DNA of 64,000 bases from Variovorax beijingensis (GCF_007828835.1 NZ_VIVL01000009.1:1-64000); one strand, 5' to 3'. Counted from the first letter of the stretch, positions 1-7,973 are shown. Notes: a model not told the origin generated them from the letters alone. A program made the numbers and translations.

Positions 1-372
1 TCTGTCATCTCTACATGTCCATGTTGCTCTACATGGACACGTAGCCTCACAGCTCATCGTTCACTCAACAAGGGCGTGGTTAATTGACCGCATACGCAAG
101 CCACGCTATGAAGGATGTCAAATGAGCACCGAGGAAAACAAAGGATATGATTGTTGCTCGACTCCCGGGCTCTCCACCACTAGCTCATCGTGGATTCACT
201 GTGAGGTAGTGATGGAGAGATAGGCGGCAATTGGGACTCCTCCGGCTCGTAAAGCCGGGGGCGCCGGGTGAATCGATTGAATCGACAGTCGCAAACTCGC
301 TGTGCTGGGGTATCCCAGGTCTCTGGTCGATGGAAGGGCTTTGCTTAAAGTTCTGCTGTTGGCGATCAGTTT
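1..372. other. Gene-poor left edge with inverted repeat and a possible 33-residue ORF
   Basis: No convincing gene is seen. An imperfect inverted repeat (CATGTCCATGT at 13-23 and ACATGGACACG at 31-41) sits at the very edge. The 7-mer CTACATG occurs at 11-17 and 29-35 and again, twice, next to the tRNA-Thr end of the element at 20946 and 20957. A 33-codon ORF (122-223, ATG with AAGGA about six bases upstream) is possible but has no recognisable features. AGCTCATCGT occurs at 52-61 and again near 182-191. Confidence 0.3.
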
Positions 373-1197
373 TCAGTCTGCCGCAACCAAGCTCTGGTAG
401 TGCGCGTAGCAGGAACTGCACAAGTAGTCGGATCGGCCATCCTCATCGTTCCACAGAGTTGCGTCGGAGACCAACTCGTCGGCCCCGCAGCGCAAGCAGT
501 CGACCGTGTAGTTCGACTCGCCGCAGTACTGGCACTTGACCTCGCCGTCGATCCTTGCGCCAGTGTCCCGCTCTCCGCAGAACTCACAGTCATGAGTCTC
601 CCCATCCTGAGTAGACGCTGCCGCCTTGGCCCTTGCCTCACCTAGCGACCGCCTGTACTCGTCGGATAGCTCTTCAAAGAGCGGTAAATTGCCCTTGGTG
701 ACGAATGCAGAGAGGTCGTCATCGAAGTGATCGTGGAAGTCTTTGATCGCTTCAACCAGCCGACCCATAGTTGCCCGAACTGTTGCGACATCCATGTCGA
801 ATCGACTGTGCTCGATTTCGTTCCTGAGCTTCTTCAACCAGAGCAGGTCAGCCTCGAAGTCCTTGCCGATCGGATCGCCTGAGTTCTTCAGGAATTGCAC
901 CGCATCCCAGAGCCCAATGGTCATCTCGCGGTCCAGCGGTTTCGCGGTGAACGGGTTCTTGTAGATAAGGAGCGGGTGCATCTGCGCGATGTGTGACTTA
1001 AAGAGCAACTCGATCGAGTGCGACAAGTGCTGGATCGCGAACTTGTAGGCCTTGACGTTTCCGCCAGTCCCCTCCTTGAACCGCGTGAGCGCCTCGTTAA
1101 AGCTGTCCAGGGCGTTTTCATGTAGGTCTAGCTTGTGGCTTGCGGGTGCTTGCACTTTCGGCCCGTCTTCCTCAATCCACCGCTTAGTAAAGCTCAT
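373..1197 (-). CDS. Hypothetical protein with HEPN-like helical domain and C-terminal zinc ribbons
   Basis: This is a 274-residue protein of unknown function. The start at 1197 is chosen because GAAGGGCG precedes that ATG at normal spacing; an in-frame start at 1263 would add 22 residues without a ribosome binding site. The N-terminal half is helical and contains the pattern 'AIQHLSHSIELLFK', typical of HEPN-like proteins found in phage and defence contexts. The C-terminal 70 residues hold four CxxC pairs (about 204/207, 222/225, 234/237, 260/263), enough for two zinc ribbons. Such ribbons usually bind nucleic acid or protein. It sits alone on the minus strand at the edge of the element. A HEPN ribonuclease role is possible, but I do not see a convincing Rx4-6H motif. 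Confidence 0.65.
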   Translation of the reverse strand: MSFTKRWIEEDGPKVQAPASHKLDLHENALDSFNEALTRFKEGTGGNVKAYKFAIQHLSHSIELLFKSHIAQMHPLLIYKNPFTAKPLDREMTIGLWDAVQFLKNSGDPIGKDFEADLLWLKKLRNEIEHSRFDMDVATVRATMGRLVEAIKDFHDHFDDDLSAFVTKGNLPLFEELSDEYRRSLGEARAKAAASTQDGETHDCEFCGERDTGARIDGEVKCQYCGESNYTVDCLRCGADELVSDATLWNDEDGRSDYLCSSCYAHYQSLVAAD

Positions 1198-1365
1198 CTT
1201 CGCGCCCTTCTTTCGTTGATGGCGATCATCGTACAGTCCGCAGGCCTCGGATGACATCACCACGGACGCCTACGGGTCGGCCGGGCGCGCACACGTAGTG
1301 ATTGGCCTGTAGTGAGTCAGCGACGAAGGTCTGATAGCTTTTTTGACTTTGTCTGCGTACTGAAA

Positions 1366-1500
1366 TCACTTGTCGGAGGCAGCGCACACGTTGTCCCGCG
1401 GCTCCGATAGCGCGAGCGCCTCAGGCGCATAAAGACAGCATATCGCGATCGCGCACCAACTCACCACTTGCGCGATCGACATCGATCGATTGAGCCTCAT
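1366..1500 (-). CDS. Small secreted or membrane peptide (44 aa)
   Basis: A 44-residue ORF starts at 1500 behind a strong ribosome binding site (GGAGG, eight bases upstream). After basic residues MRLNR it has a hydrophobic core (VVSWCAIAICCLYA) and an Ala-rich possible cleavage site near 'ALALS', so it looks like a signal peptide followed by a short tail ending in CAASDK. No family is recognised. It could be a lysis-like or secreted phage peptide, or a chance ORF; the good ribosome binding site argues for translation. Confidence 0.4.
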   Translation of the reverse strand: MRLNRSMSIAQVVSWCAIAICCLYAPEALALSEPRDNVCAASDK

Positions 1501-1679
1501 CGTTCGGTTCCTCCTGCTGGCTGAAGGTTGTTGTCTTCCGGAGTGCTGTCTATGCATCAACGAGGATCAATAAACACCGCAAGCTGCACCAACACCCCCT
1601 TAGTGTTTTGTGATTCTCTGCGCATGCGAATACTCGGCAACCATCACGACTACGCCTTAGGGCAGAAAGATGGTTCCGA

Positions 1680-1928
1680 ATGGAGACCGCAACCCACCAC
1701 AGCGCCGGCACCCGGCGCGCGAGAACGGAATGCAAGCTGTACCCGCCGCTGGAAACTGTGACACGCCCGACGGTGCCGACCGAACAGGCCGGCTATTACC
1801 TGGACCGCCGCCCGCAGACGATGCGCGGCTGGGCTTGCTTGGAGAATGGTCCGATTCGCCCGATCCGCGTGCATGGCCGTCTGGCCTGGCCGGTAGCGGA
1901 AATCAAGCGCGCGCTCGGGGTGGCTTAG
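1680..1928 (+). CDS. Excisionase/AlpA-like helix-turn-helix protein
   Basis: An 82-residue protein whose C-terminal 50 residues read as a winged-helix excisionase-like domain: 'PTEQAGYYLDRRPQTMRGW' (helix and recognition helix) followed by 'RVHGRLAWPVAEIKRAL' (wing and last helix). This is the pattern of small MerR/AlpA/Xis-type proteins that choose a response from the conserved Trp-containing helix. In a phage setting it could be a directionality factor or early regulator. It opens a tight run of phage genes, its stop being directly followed by the next ATG. The start is uncertain because no strong ribosome binding site precedes 1680. Confidence 0.55.
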   Translation: METATHHSAGTRRARTECKLYPPLETVTRPTVPTEQAGYYLDRRPQTMRGWACLENGPIRPIRVHGRLAWPVAEIKRALGVA

Positions 1929-2180
1929 ATGTCGGCACCCCACAAGAGCGCAAGCCCCGTTGCAGCGGGGCTTGTCGCACCGAGCGCCGCCACCGCAAAG
2001 GACTTCGCAACGGTCACGGCGAAGTTCGCCATCAAGGGCCACGTCCTGCAGCGCAACGTCCGCGCCGACGATGGCTGCGTGATGTTCACTGTGAGCCGCT
2101 GGGGCCAGTCTCGGAGCTTCACCCACTGGAATGACGTTTACGCCTTCCTGGCCCAGATCCAGATCGGGGGTGCGACGTGA
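1929..2180 (+). CDS. Hypothetical phage early protein (83 aa)
   Basis: A small protein directly abutting the HTH gene and overlapping the next gene by four bases (GTGA), so it is probably part of one early transcript. The first 30 residues are Ala/Ser-rich. The rest ('CVMFTVSRWGQSRSFTHW' and following) suggests a compact beta-rich fold. No family is recognised. Confidence 0.5.
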   Translation: MSAPHKSASPVAAGLVAPSAATAKDFATVTAKFAIKGHVLQRNVRADDGCVMFTVSRWGQSRSFTHWNDVYAFLAQIQIGGAT

Positions 2181-2368
2181 ACCTGCCCACCTATCGCCAG
2201 ATCGCTCGCCGCACGCGCCTGATCTCTCATTTCCGCGATGGTCTTACTCGCGCAACGGTGTTGGACGACGCCGAGTTGGCCGCGGCCTGGGCCCGTGCGA
2301 TAGCGCGAGCGGGGCGCCTCTCGGCCCAGTTCGCGACGCATGCGGCACCAGCGGGAGGTCATAAATGA
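2177..2368 (+). CDS. Hypothetical phage early protein (63 aa)
   Basis: A 63-residue basic protein starting at a GTG that overlaps the preceding stop (GTGA) and overlapping the replication gene by ATGA. The sequence is helical and Arg/Ala-rich. Its position just upstream of the initiator gene suggests an accessory early function; none is recognised from sequence. Confidence 0.5.
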   Translation: MNLPTYRQIARRTRLISHFRDGLTRATVLDDAELAAAWARAIARAGRLSAQFATHAAPAGGHK

Positions 2369-3213
2369 GCATCCTCGTGATGAGCCGCGTTTGGCAGGAA
2401 TCCAGCCACTCCGGCGCGCACTTGCTGATGATGCTCGCCATCGCGGACTTCGCCGACGACCAGGGCCGCGCGTACCCCAGCGTGTCCACGCTGGCGCAGA
2501 AATGCCGCGTGAAGCCGCGCGCCGCGAACTACTCCCTCGCAGACCTCAAGGAAAGCGGCGAGCTGGAGATCAAGATCGGCCGCGGCCCGCGCGGCGCCAA
2601 CCTCTATCGCATCGCGCTCGACCGTCTTGGCGCTGGTCGCGAGGATCGCCGACCCTTGCAACACGTTGCACCCATGCAGCCGGGTGCACCCCTGCAATCT
2701 ATTGCACCCCCGCAATGCGCTGCACCCCTGCAACCGGGTGCGCAGACCCCTGCAACCGGGTGCATGTTCCCCCTGCACCCCGTTGCACCCAAACCGTCAT
2801 TGAACCATCAGGAACCGTCAGTAGAGGCTACCGCCTCGGTCGGCAGTGGGCTGCCGCCGTGCCAGACGCAGGCGCTGCCCGACTGTCCGCACCTTCGGAT
2901 GATCGACCTCTTTGCCAAGCATCTGCCCGAGTTGCCCCAGCCGAGGCCCGAGCTTTGGCAGGGGAAGAACGCAGAGGCGATGCGGGCCCGGTGGAAGTGG
3001 GTAATGACCGCAAAGCGCACCAACGGCGAGCGGTACGCGACCACCGCGAATGAGGCCCTGGACTGGTTCGATCGCTTCTTCCAGAACGTCGCCGGCTCCG
3101 CCTTCCTCACTGGCCGCAACGGAAAGTGGGCCTGCAACCTGGGCTGGCTCATGAAGGCTGACAACTTCACCAAGGTCGTGCAGGGCAACTACGAGAACAA
3201 GGAGGCGGCTTGA
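2365..3213 (+). CDS. Phage replication initiator, lambda-O-like, with internal origin
   Basis: A 282-residue protein with a GGGAGG ribosome binding site. Residues 1-95 form a winged helix-turn-helix typical of phage replication proteins ('YPSVSTLAQKCRVKPRAANY' region, followed by a G-R-G-P-R-G wing). Residues 96-141 are a low-complexity Pro/Gln/Ala linker whose DNA is seven 18-bp iterons. Residues 165-282 are a second domain with conserved Trp residues ('RARWKWVMTAKRTNGERY', then 'KWACNLGWLMKADNFTKVV'), the kind of domain that hands over a helicase. Together with the DnaB-like gene that overlaps its stop codon, this is the lambda O/P-style arrangement: the initiator binds iterons within its own gene and loads the helicase. 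The family assignment is by architecture, not by close match. Confidence 0.75.
   Translation: MSILVMSRVWQESSHSGAHLLMMLAIADFADDQGRAYPSVSTLAQKCRVKPRAANYSLADLKESGELEIKIGRGPRGANLYRIALDRLGAGREDRRPLQHVAPMQPGAPLQSIAPPQCAAPLQPGAQTPATGCMFPLHPVAPKPSLNHQEPSVEATASVGSGLPPCQTQALPDCPHLRMIDLFAKHLPELPQPRPELWQGKNAEAMRARWKWVMTAKRTNGERYATTANEALDWFDRFFQNVAGSAFLTGRNGKWACNLGWLMKADNFTKVVQGNYENKEAA
2653..2787 (+). repeat. Seven 18-bp iterons, probable phage replication origin
   Basis: Seven copies of an 18-mer close to CCCCTGCAACCGGGTGCA lie at 2653-2670, 2671-2688, 2689-2706, 2707-2724, 2725-2742, 2747-2764 and 2770-2787. The first five are exactly head to tail; the last two follow gaps of four and five bases. Each unit is itself an imperfect inverted repeat (TGCAAC facing GGTGCA). 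They lie in the linker of the replication initiator, as the lambda iterons lie inside gene O. The bases just after 2787 are less GC-rich, as expected of an unwinding region. Confidence 0.75.
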
Positions 3214-4571
3214 ACCACGACCATCAAGCCATCGACGCCATGGCCGTGCTGGAGGCCGAGCACAGCCTGATCGGCGGGCTGCTGCTGGACAACGGCGCTT
3301 GGGATCGCATCGGCGACACGGTGAAGACGGAGCACTTCTACTCCGACCGCAACCGCATCTTCTTCGCCGAAATCTCGCGCCAGATCATCGCTGGCAAGCA
3401 CTGCGACGTGGTGACGACCGGCACGGCGCTCAACGACCCTGAGGCGTTCGCCGATCTGAACGCGATGGCGCAGTACGTGCCGAGCTCGGCCAATGTCCGG
3501 CGATATGCGGCGCTGATCGTGGAGCGCTACCAGAGTCGGCAGTTGATGGCCGTGAGCAATGAGATCACGGAACTGGCGCAGGACCATGGGCGCAGCATCG
3601 AGGAACGCATCGAGGCCGCTCAAGGCCAACTTGCGAAGCTGATCGGCGAGGCGCCGCGGGACGAGTGGATCGGCGTCGCTGAGGGCATGGCGCTGCACGC
3701 GTCGTTGCTGGAGGACCGGGCCGAGGGCAAGACGACCGCGATGTCGACCGGCTTGGCCGACTTGGACGAATACCTCGAAGGTGGGATCCGCCCCGGCGAG
3801 CTGGTCATCATCGGCGCGCGGCCGAGCCAGGGCAAGACAGCGTTGGCCATGACCATCGGCATCAACATGGCCGAGCGCTACGCGGTGGCGATGCTGTCGA
3901 TGGAAATGCCGCACATGGAGGTGCGCGACCGCCTGACGGCCATGATCGGCCGCGTCAGCCTGTCGGCTGTGAAGCGCCCGAACCGTGGCGCCGGCTTGCA
4001 GTGGGATCGGGTGGTGGAGGGTGTGGAGCGCGCCCGCAGCCTGAAATTCGTGGTGTCCGACCAAGGTGGCCTGAACATCAATCAGGTGCGCGCGAAGGCC
4101 CGGAACGTGAAGCGCCTGCACGGCTTGAACGTGATGATCGTGGACTACATCGGTCTGATGTCGGGCCTGGACGGCAAGCAGTCGCGCGCCTACCAGCTCG
4201 AGGAAATCAGCCGCGGCCTGAAGACGCTGGCCAAGGAGCTCGACATTGCAGTGGTGTGCCTGGCACAGGTGAATCGCAAGGTTGAGGAACGCGTGGACCA
4301 GACCGCGGGTCTCAGCGATCTGCGCGACTCCGGCGCGATCGAGCAGGACGCCGACATCATCCTGTTCATCAACCGACCGGTCCAGGCCAAGCCCGACCTC
4401 GGGCCGGAGTGGCAGTACTACGCCAAGCTCAGCGTGGCGAAGAACCGGCAGGGGCGCTGCGGCGCGCTGAGCTTGAGCTACATCGGCGATCAGACCCGGT
4501 TCGATAGCTGGGAAGGGCCGGTGCCAACGTCGGCCGCCGGCGGCGTGCGGCGCGGGAGGGTGGAACTTTGA
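3210..4571 (+). CDS. DnaB-type replicative helicase of phage origin
   Basis: A 453-residue RecA-fold hexameric helicase. Residues 10-110 are the DnaB N-terminal domain ('LEAEHSLIGGLLLDNGAWD'); the C-terminal motor has Walker A 'GARPSQGKTALA' at about 202, the 'MLSMEM' H1a-like segment, Walker B-like 'VMIVDYIGLM', 'LAQVNRKVE', and 'LRDSGAIEQDADIILF' near 375. The length matches chromosomal DnaB (about 450-470). The TTG start at 3210 overlaps the previous stop (TTGA) and has GGAGG upstream; ATG at 3240 is an alternative. It should unwind DNA at the iteron origin after loading by the upstream initiator. Confidence 0.9.
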   Translation: MNHDHQAIDAMAVLEAEHSLIGGLLLDNGAWDRIGDTVKTEHFYSDRNRIFFAEISRQIIAGKHCDVVTTGTALNDPEAFADLNAMAQYVPSSANVRRYAALIVERYQSRQLMAVSNEITELAQDHGRSIEERIEAAQGQLAKLIGEAPRDEWIGVAEGMALHASLLEDRAEGKTTAMSTGLADLDEYLEGGIRPGELVIIGARPSQGKTALAMTIGINMAERYAVAMLSMEMPHMEVRDRLTAMIGRVSLSAVKRPNRGAGLQWDRVVEGVERARSLKFVVSDQGGLNINQVRAKARNVKRLHGLNVMIVDYIGLMSGLDGKQSRAYQLEEISRGLKTLAKELDIAVVCLAQVNRKVEERVDQTAGLSDLRDSGAIEQDADIILFINRPVQAKPDLGPEWQYYAKLSVAKNRQGRCGALSLSYIGDQTRFDSWEGPVPTSAAGGVRRGRVEL

Positions 4572-4716
4572 CCAGGATCGTCCCTGGTCGACCTGCAGAG
4601 CATCAAGCGCCCCCATGTGGATTGCCAATCACCAACGTTTTCAAGAGCATGACCTAATGACCGACGCACCCCCAATCTCCGGCTCGCTTCCTTCTTCTTC
4701 TCAAGGAGATTCACCC

Positions 4717-5238
4717 ATGACGATCGAGCTGCTTAAGCGCGCGGGCGAAGTCGGCGGCGAGGCCGCTCTCGTTCTCCTGTTCCGATCAGAGGCTTCGACC
4801 GGAAAGATGTTTGAAGACCGGATCCCGCCGCTCAATCCGGCGATCGACACCTTGGAATGCGACTTCCATCTCCTGTATGGTCGCGCCGACCTCGTCATCA
4901 GCCATGCCGACCACAGCATCACGGTGATCATTGCCCGTGACGGGGCTCGCGGTCATGAGCACGTCGCCGCCGGGATCGGCGTGGCGTCGCTCTGCGCAGC
5001 CCAACTCGCCCTGATGCGACCGACCGCCGAGATCCGCAAGGCTTTGCTTTGGGCTTCGGCCGGGCAACCACTGCTCGACGGTGTGGTCGAGGCCGCCTGC
5101 GAGGCCGCGAACGTGATCCCGCTGTCCTGGTCGACGATGGCGGTACACCTTGCGGACGCTGAGAAATCCGTCAACCAGTTCCTCTCCGGCGCCGCGCATC
5201 GCGCCGATGTGCACCTGGACGCGAAGGGAATTCACTGA
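4717..5238 (+). CDS. Hypothetical phage protein, possibly a degenerate PD-(D/E)XK nuclease fold
   Basis: A 173-residue protein. The start at 4717 is preferred over 4615 because AAGGAG lies eight bases upstream. The middle reads 'GRADLVISHADHSITVIIARDG' split by turns, followed by 'HVAAGIGVASLCAAQLAL'. That order (D on one strand, a hydrophobic strand ending x-x-K/R-D-G, then a helix with a terminal Q) resembles Holliday-junction or lambda-exonuclease-like PD-(D/E)XK folds. The expected E-x-K is I-x-R here, so if the resemblance is real the site is altered. The gene overlaps the small terminase gene by one base. The function is not assigned. Confidence 0.5.
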   Translation: MTIELLKRAGEVGGEAALVLLFRSEASTGKMFEDRIPPLNPAIDTLECDFHLLYGRADLVISHADHSITVIIARDGARGHEHVAAGIGVASLCAAQLALMRPTAEIRKALLWASAGQPLLDGVVEAACEAANVIPLSWSTMAVHLADAEKSVNQFLSGAAHRADVHLDAKGIH

Positions 5239-5930
5239 TGGGCCGCGCCACGATCGAACCTAAGAAGACGGGCACCGACTGGCCAGTCATCGAGGCGGAC
5301 TACCGCGCGGGCATCAAGTCGTTGCGCCAGATCGCCTCTCAGCAAGGCGTGAGTGAAGGTGCGATCCGCAAGCGTGCCAAGAAGGAAGACTGGCAACGCG
5401 ACCTCGCCGCCAAGATCCAAGCCAAGGCCGAGGCTTTGGTACGCAACGAAGCGGTACGCAGTGAGGTACGCAGCGCAACCCGCGTACCGGAACACGTCGT
5501 GATCGAGGCCAATGCCGTCGGAGTGTTCGAGGTCCGGATCAGCCAACGCACCGACATTCAGCGCGCCGGCCGCCTTTTCCGCTCGCTCCTGGCCGAGTTG
5601 GAAGCCCAGACCGACAACCTCGCCCTGTTCCAGCAGCTCGGCGAACTGCTCGACCAATCTGGACCCGACGACAACGGCAAACACCGTCGCGACCTGCTCA
5701 ACGAGCTCTACCAGAAGATCATCAGCACCGTCGGCCGCGTCGACTCGTCCAAGAAGCTCGTCGAAATGCTCGAGAAGCTGGTGCGCATGGAGCGCGAGGC
5801 ATTCGGCATCGAAGGCGCCGGCTCCAACGGCGATGACCCGCTGACCTCGCTACTGGCCAGGATCGGGCGCAGTGCCATGCCTGTCGTTCAAGAAGTGCCG
5901 AACGATGACGACCAGGCGTCCGCACCATGA
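5238..5930 (+). CDS. Phage terminase small subunit
   Basis: A 230-residue DNA-packaging protein. Residues 12-55 are the N-terminal HTH ('DWPVIEADYRAGIKSLRQIA', then 'GVSEGAIRKRAKKEDW') that recognises the packaging site. Residues 60-210 are long amphipathic helices expected of the oligomerisation region ('SSKKLVEMLEKLVRMEREAF'). Small terminase subunits normally precede a large subunit; here nothing resembling a large terminase follows, and the next genes run on the other strand. Three GGTACGCA repeats lie inside the gene (5438-5472). The start at 5238 overlaps the previous stop by one base (TGATG). Confidence 0.75.
   Translation: MGRATIEPKKTGTDWPVIEADYRAGIKSLRQIASQQGVSEGAIRKRAKKEDWQRDLAAKIQAKAEALVRNEAVRSEVRSATRVPEHVVIEANAVGVFEVRISQRTDIQRAGRLFRSLLAELEAQTDNLALFQQLGELLDQSGPDDNGKHRRDLLNELYQKIISTVGRVDSSKKLVEMLEKLVRMEREAFGIEGAGSNGDDPLTSLLARIGRSAMPVVQEVPNDDDQASAP
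5438..5488 (+). repeat. GGTACGCA repeats inside the small terminase gene, candidate packaging site
   Basis: Three direct copies of GGTACGCA are at 5438-5445, 5453-5460 and 5465-5472, and an inverted GCGTACC is at 5482-5488. They encode V-R-N, V-R-S, V-R-S and R-V-P. In several headful-packaging phages the pac site lies within the small terminase gene and is bound by its product, so these repeats are a candidate terminase-binding site. This is an inference from position and repetition. Confidence 0.4.
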
Positions 5931-6078
5931 GCGAAGCAGTAGCGAGCTGCTGTGAGCCGGGGACTGATCAGCGCCGCGGGCCCAGCTAGCGCCGCGCACC
6001 GGCGCGCGGAATCATCACCCGGGGCAACGCCCGCAACGACGAGAGCAGCACGGCGGCATGGCGCAACTGCTGTGCCGC
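5931..6078. other. Gap where a large terminase gene would be expected
   Basis: The 148 bases after the small terminase gene hold no ORF with terminase motifs and no clear terminator. This is the position at which phage order normally continues with the large subunit, so the gap probably marks a deletion junction. Confidence 0.4.
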
Positions 6079-6543
6079 TCACTCTCCAGGTTGGTTCAGG
6101 TCTTGCGCTCCCCTGGTCGAAAAGCGAAGCGACTGGACGATTGCCTTTCCCCGAACCAGTGCGTCGAACGACGCCCTGACGCTCGCGAGTTGCCCTGATG
6201 TCGTCAGTGTCAGCAAGGTGGTCCACTCGTCGTCATTGACCACCGCATGAATCTCCACGCCGGTTTTCTTGAAAACCGAGATCTTGGCAACTCCAGCGCT
6301 CTCCTCCGCATTGACGACCTTCACCCAGTTCGGGGGATAGCAACTGACATTTAGTTTTGCAGACCGCTCGCCGTTGATGGGCTCAAGGAGCTCCACTGAA
6401 AAGATGATTTCTCGAGTACGAAACTCGGCGAACTTGCCATTCGTAGAGGTGAAGGTACTGAAGTCGATGTCGGACTCCCATCCCGTAAACCTTCCGGTCC
6501 GGGTGAGTCCGGCCTTGCGGGCTGGCTTGTGTCTGTTCGACAT
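6079..6543 (-). CDS. Hypothetical protein (154 aa)
   Basis: A 154-residue protein with the start at 6543 chosen for AGGAG six bases upstream; an in-frame start at 6675 lacks one. It begins with a basic stretch (MSNRHKPARKAG) and continues as a probable beta-rich domain ('EIIFSVELLEPINGERSAKL', 'SVFKKTGVEIHAVV'). There are no membrane segments or known motifs. It runs opposite to the phage early genes, like the DUF4124 gene beyond it, and may be cargo rather than phage core. Confidence 0.55.
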   Translation of the reverse strand: MSNRHKPARKAGLTRTGRFTGWESDIDFSTFTSTNGKFAEFRTREIIFSVELLEPINGERSAKLNVSCYPPNWVKVVNAEESAGVAKISVFKKTGVEIHAVVNDDEWTTLLTLTTSGQLASVRASFDALVRGKAIVQSLRFSTRGAQDLNQPGE

Positions 6544-6902
6544 GGAGAGCTCCTGGAGGATGAGGTGCAATGCTGCACCCGCTGGGAGCCCTGCGTCTAC
6601 TGGCGTCGGCTGGTGAATGCCGCCCCAGGGACGCGCTTCTTCATCGCGTCGGTCTTGCCACGGCGTGAGCGCCACGGGTCCGACTGATCGTCCGCAGGCG
6701 CAAGGCCTCGCTCAAGCAGCATGGCCACGCAGCCGGGGCAGAGTTGCATTACGCCGTGTGTGGTCTGTGCTGTTGCTAGAGAGGCGACCCGGCTGCAGCG
6801 ACAGCGGCCCAACGGGCCAGGAGCTGACACCTCTCCTGTGAGCATCAACGGCTTCATGATTGTTGCAGGCAGAACCTCGGTGGCAGGTGGCAGGTGAATA
6901 GA

Positions 6903-7568
6903 TTAGTTGCAAGTCACCCAGCCACTCTTCGACGAGGTGCAGAACTTCCCATCCGACCGCCAAAACTTGCTGCCATCGCCAGTGCGGTTGTATCGGTTCC
7001 CGGCTCCATCCGAGCAGCCGGAGGCAGTGCAGTTAGTGAGCCGACCTGGCGCTCTACTTGCGGCTGCCGCAGCATCCTGGCGCGCGCGTTCTGCTTCAAC
7101 CTCGTGGCGCTGATCGGCGGGACCTCCGCCACCATAGTAGCCGCGGCGCGCTGACCAGTTCGGATTACGGGCTCGCTCGCCCCCGATGCAGCCTTTGCGC
7201 GTGGAGTGGGTCTCGCAACCTTCCATGTCCTCAATCGCTTCCTGGTGCGACTCCTTCGGCGGGGCTTCGATCCCCCTTCGCCGCTCTACGGTCGGCTGGC
7301 GCTCTTGGGCTGGACCATCGAACATTTCTTGGTGCTGCTGTAGCGTGCGCGCCAGGCTCGCCCTGTTGCGCTGGGCTTGGTAGGCCTCTTCTTCCTCCGT
7401 TCGCCGCATCGTGGCCCCATCACCGAGCACCTGCCCGCCACGCTGCGAGGCCATGCATGGCTGCTGGGAATAGCTGATCTTGCCGGTGGCATCGACGCAC
7501 TTGTGAACCTGAGCATCGGCACCAAAGCACGCGCCCAGGATGCCGACCGCAACCAACCATTTGTGCAT
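6903..7568 (-). CDS. DUF4124-domain secreted protein
   Basis: A 221-residue protein with a signal peptide (MHKWLVAVGILGACFGADAQ, cleavage after AQ) followed by a DUF4124-type module 'VHKCVDATGKISYSQQPC', a short beta domain with paired cysteines common in proteobacterial envelope proteins. The middle is Gln/Glu/Arg-rich and probably coiled. The end has six Cys residues and a 'WRSDGKFCTSSKSGWVTC' repeat-like tail, suggesting disulfides in the periplasm. The start at 7568 has GAGGAG ahead of it. The biochemical role of the family is not established. Confidence 0.65.
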   Translation of the reverse strand: MHKWLVAVGILGACFGADAQVHKCVDATGKISYSQQPCMASQRGGQVLGDGATMRRTEEEEAYQAQRNRASLARTLQQHQEMFDGPAQERQPTVERRRGIEAPPKESHQEAIEDMEGCETHSTRKGCIGGERARNPNWSARRGYYGGGGPADQRHEVEAERARQDAAAAASRAPGRLTNCTASGCSDGAGNRYNRTGDGSKFWRSDGKFCTSSKSGWVTCN

Positions 7569-7731
7569 GCTTCTTCTCCTCGCTGTTCCATCGCTCACGT
7601 GCGGAGGCCCGATTCTTTGACTTGGCCCCTCTGGCGCTACTGTAGCCGTAGCGTGGCGTTGTCCGACGGCACTATGCGGCCAGCAGCAATGCACTCTTGC
7701 GTCAGATTGATTTGCGATTTACATTAATCAA

Positions 7732-7926
7732 ATGATGGAACCAAAGCAAACCCGAGGAGGCCCGCGACCTGGCAGCGGAAGGAAGCCGCTACCCGAGGGC
7801 GAATCCATGATCCCGGTGATGGTGCGGATGAAGCCGACACAGAAAGAAAAGCTCGACCGGCTCGGCGGCGCGGCTTGGGTCCGCGATCGCATCGACAAGG
7901 CGAAAGAACCACCGAAGAAGGAGTGA
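7732..7926 (+). CDS. Small ribbon-helix-helix-like protein (64 aa)
   Basis: A 64-residue basic protein. It opens with 'RGGPRPGSGRKP', a flexible DNA-binding N-terminus seen in many mobile-element proteins, and continues 'SMIPVMVRMKPTQKEKLDRLGG', which reads as a beta strand plus helix of a ribbon-helix-helix fold, ending with a Lys-rich tail. It probably binds DNA as a dimer, perhaps as a regulator. The start at 7732 (MMEPKQ) is one of two adjacent ATGs; 7735 is equally possible. Confidence 0.55.
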   Translation: MMEPKQTRGGPRPGSGRKPLPEGESMIPVMVRMKPTQKEKLDRLGGAAWVRDRIDKAKEPPKKE

Positions 7927-7933
7927 CTGCCGC

Positions 7934-7973
7934 GCCTCAGAGGTGTCCCGAATTTTCAGGGCACCTCTGAGGC
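7934..7973. other. Long GC-rich hairpin
   Basis: GCCTCAGAGGTG (7934-7945) pairs perfectly with CACCTCTGAGGC (7962-7973), extended by CCC/GGG beyond a bulged T. It lies just after the small ribbon-helix-helix gene. No T-run follows on either strand, so it is not a standard intrinsic terminator. It could stabilise an mRNA end or be a protein-binding palindrome. Confidence 0.5.

Noticed and set aside
2653..2787. CRISPR-like repeat array
   Set aside because: Units are 18 bp and mostly abut without spacers, lie inside a coding sequence and fit replication iterons.
7934..7973. Rho-independent terminator
   Set aside because: The stem is strong but no T-run follows it on either strand; kept only as a hairpin.
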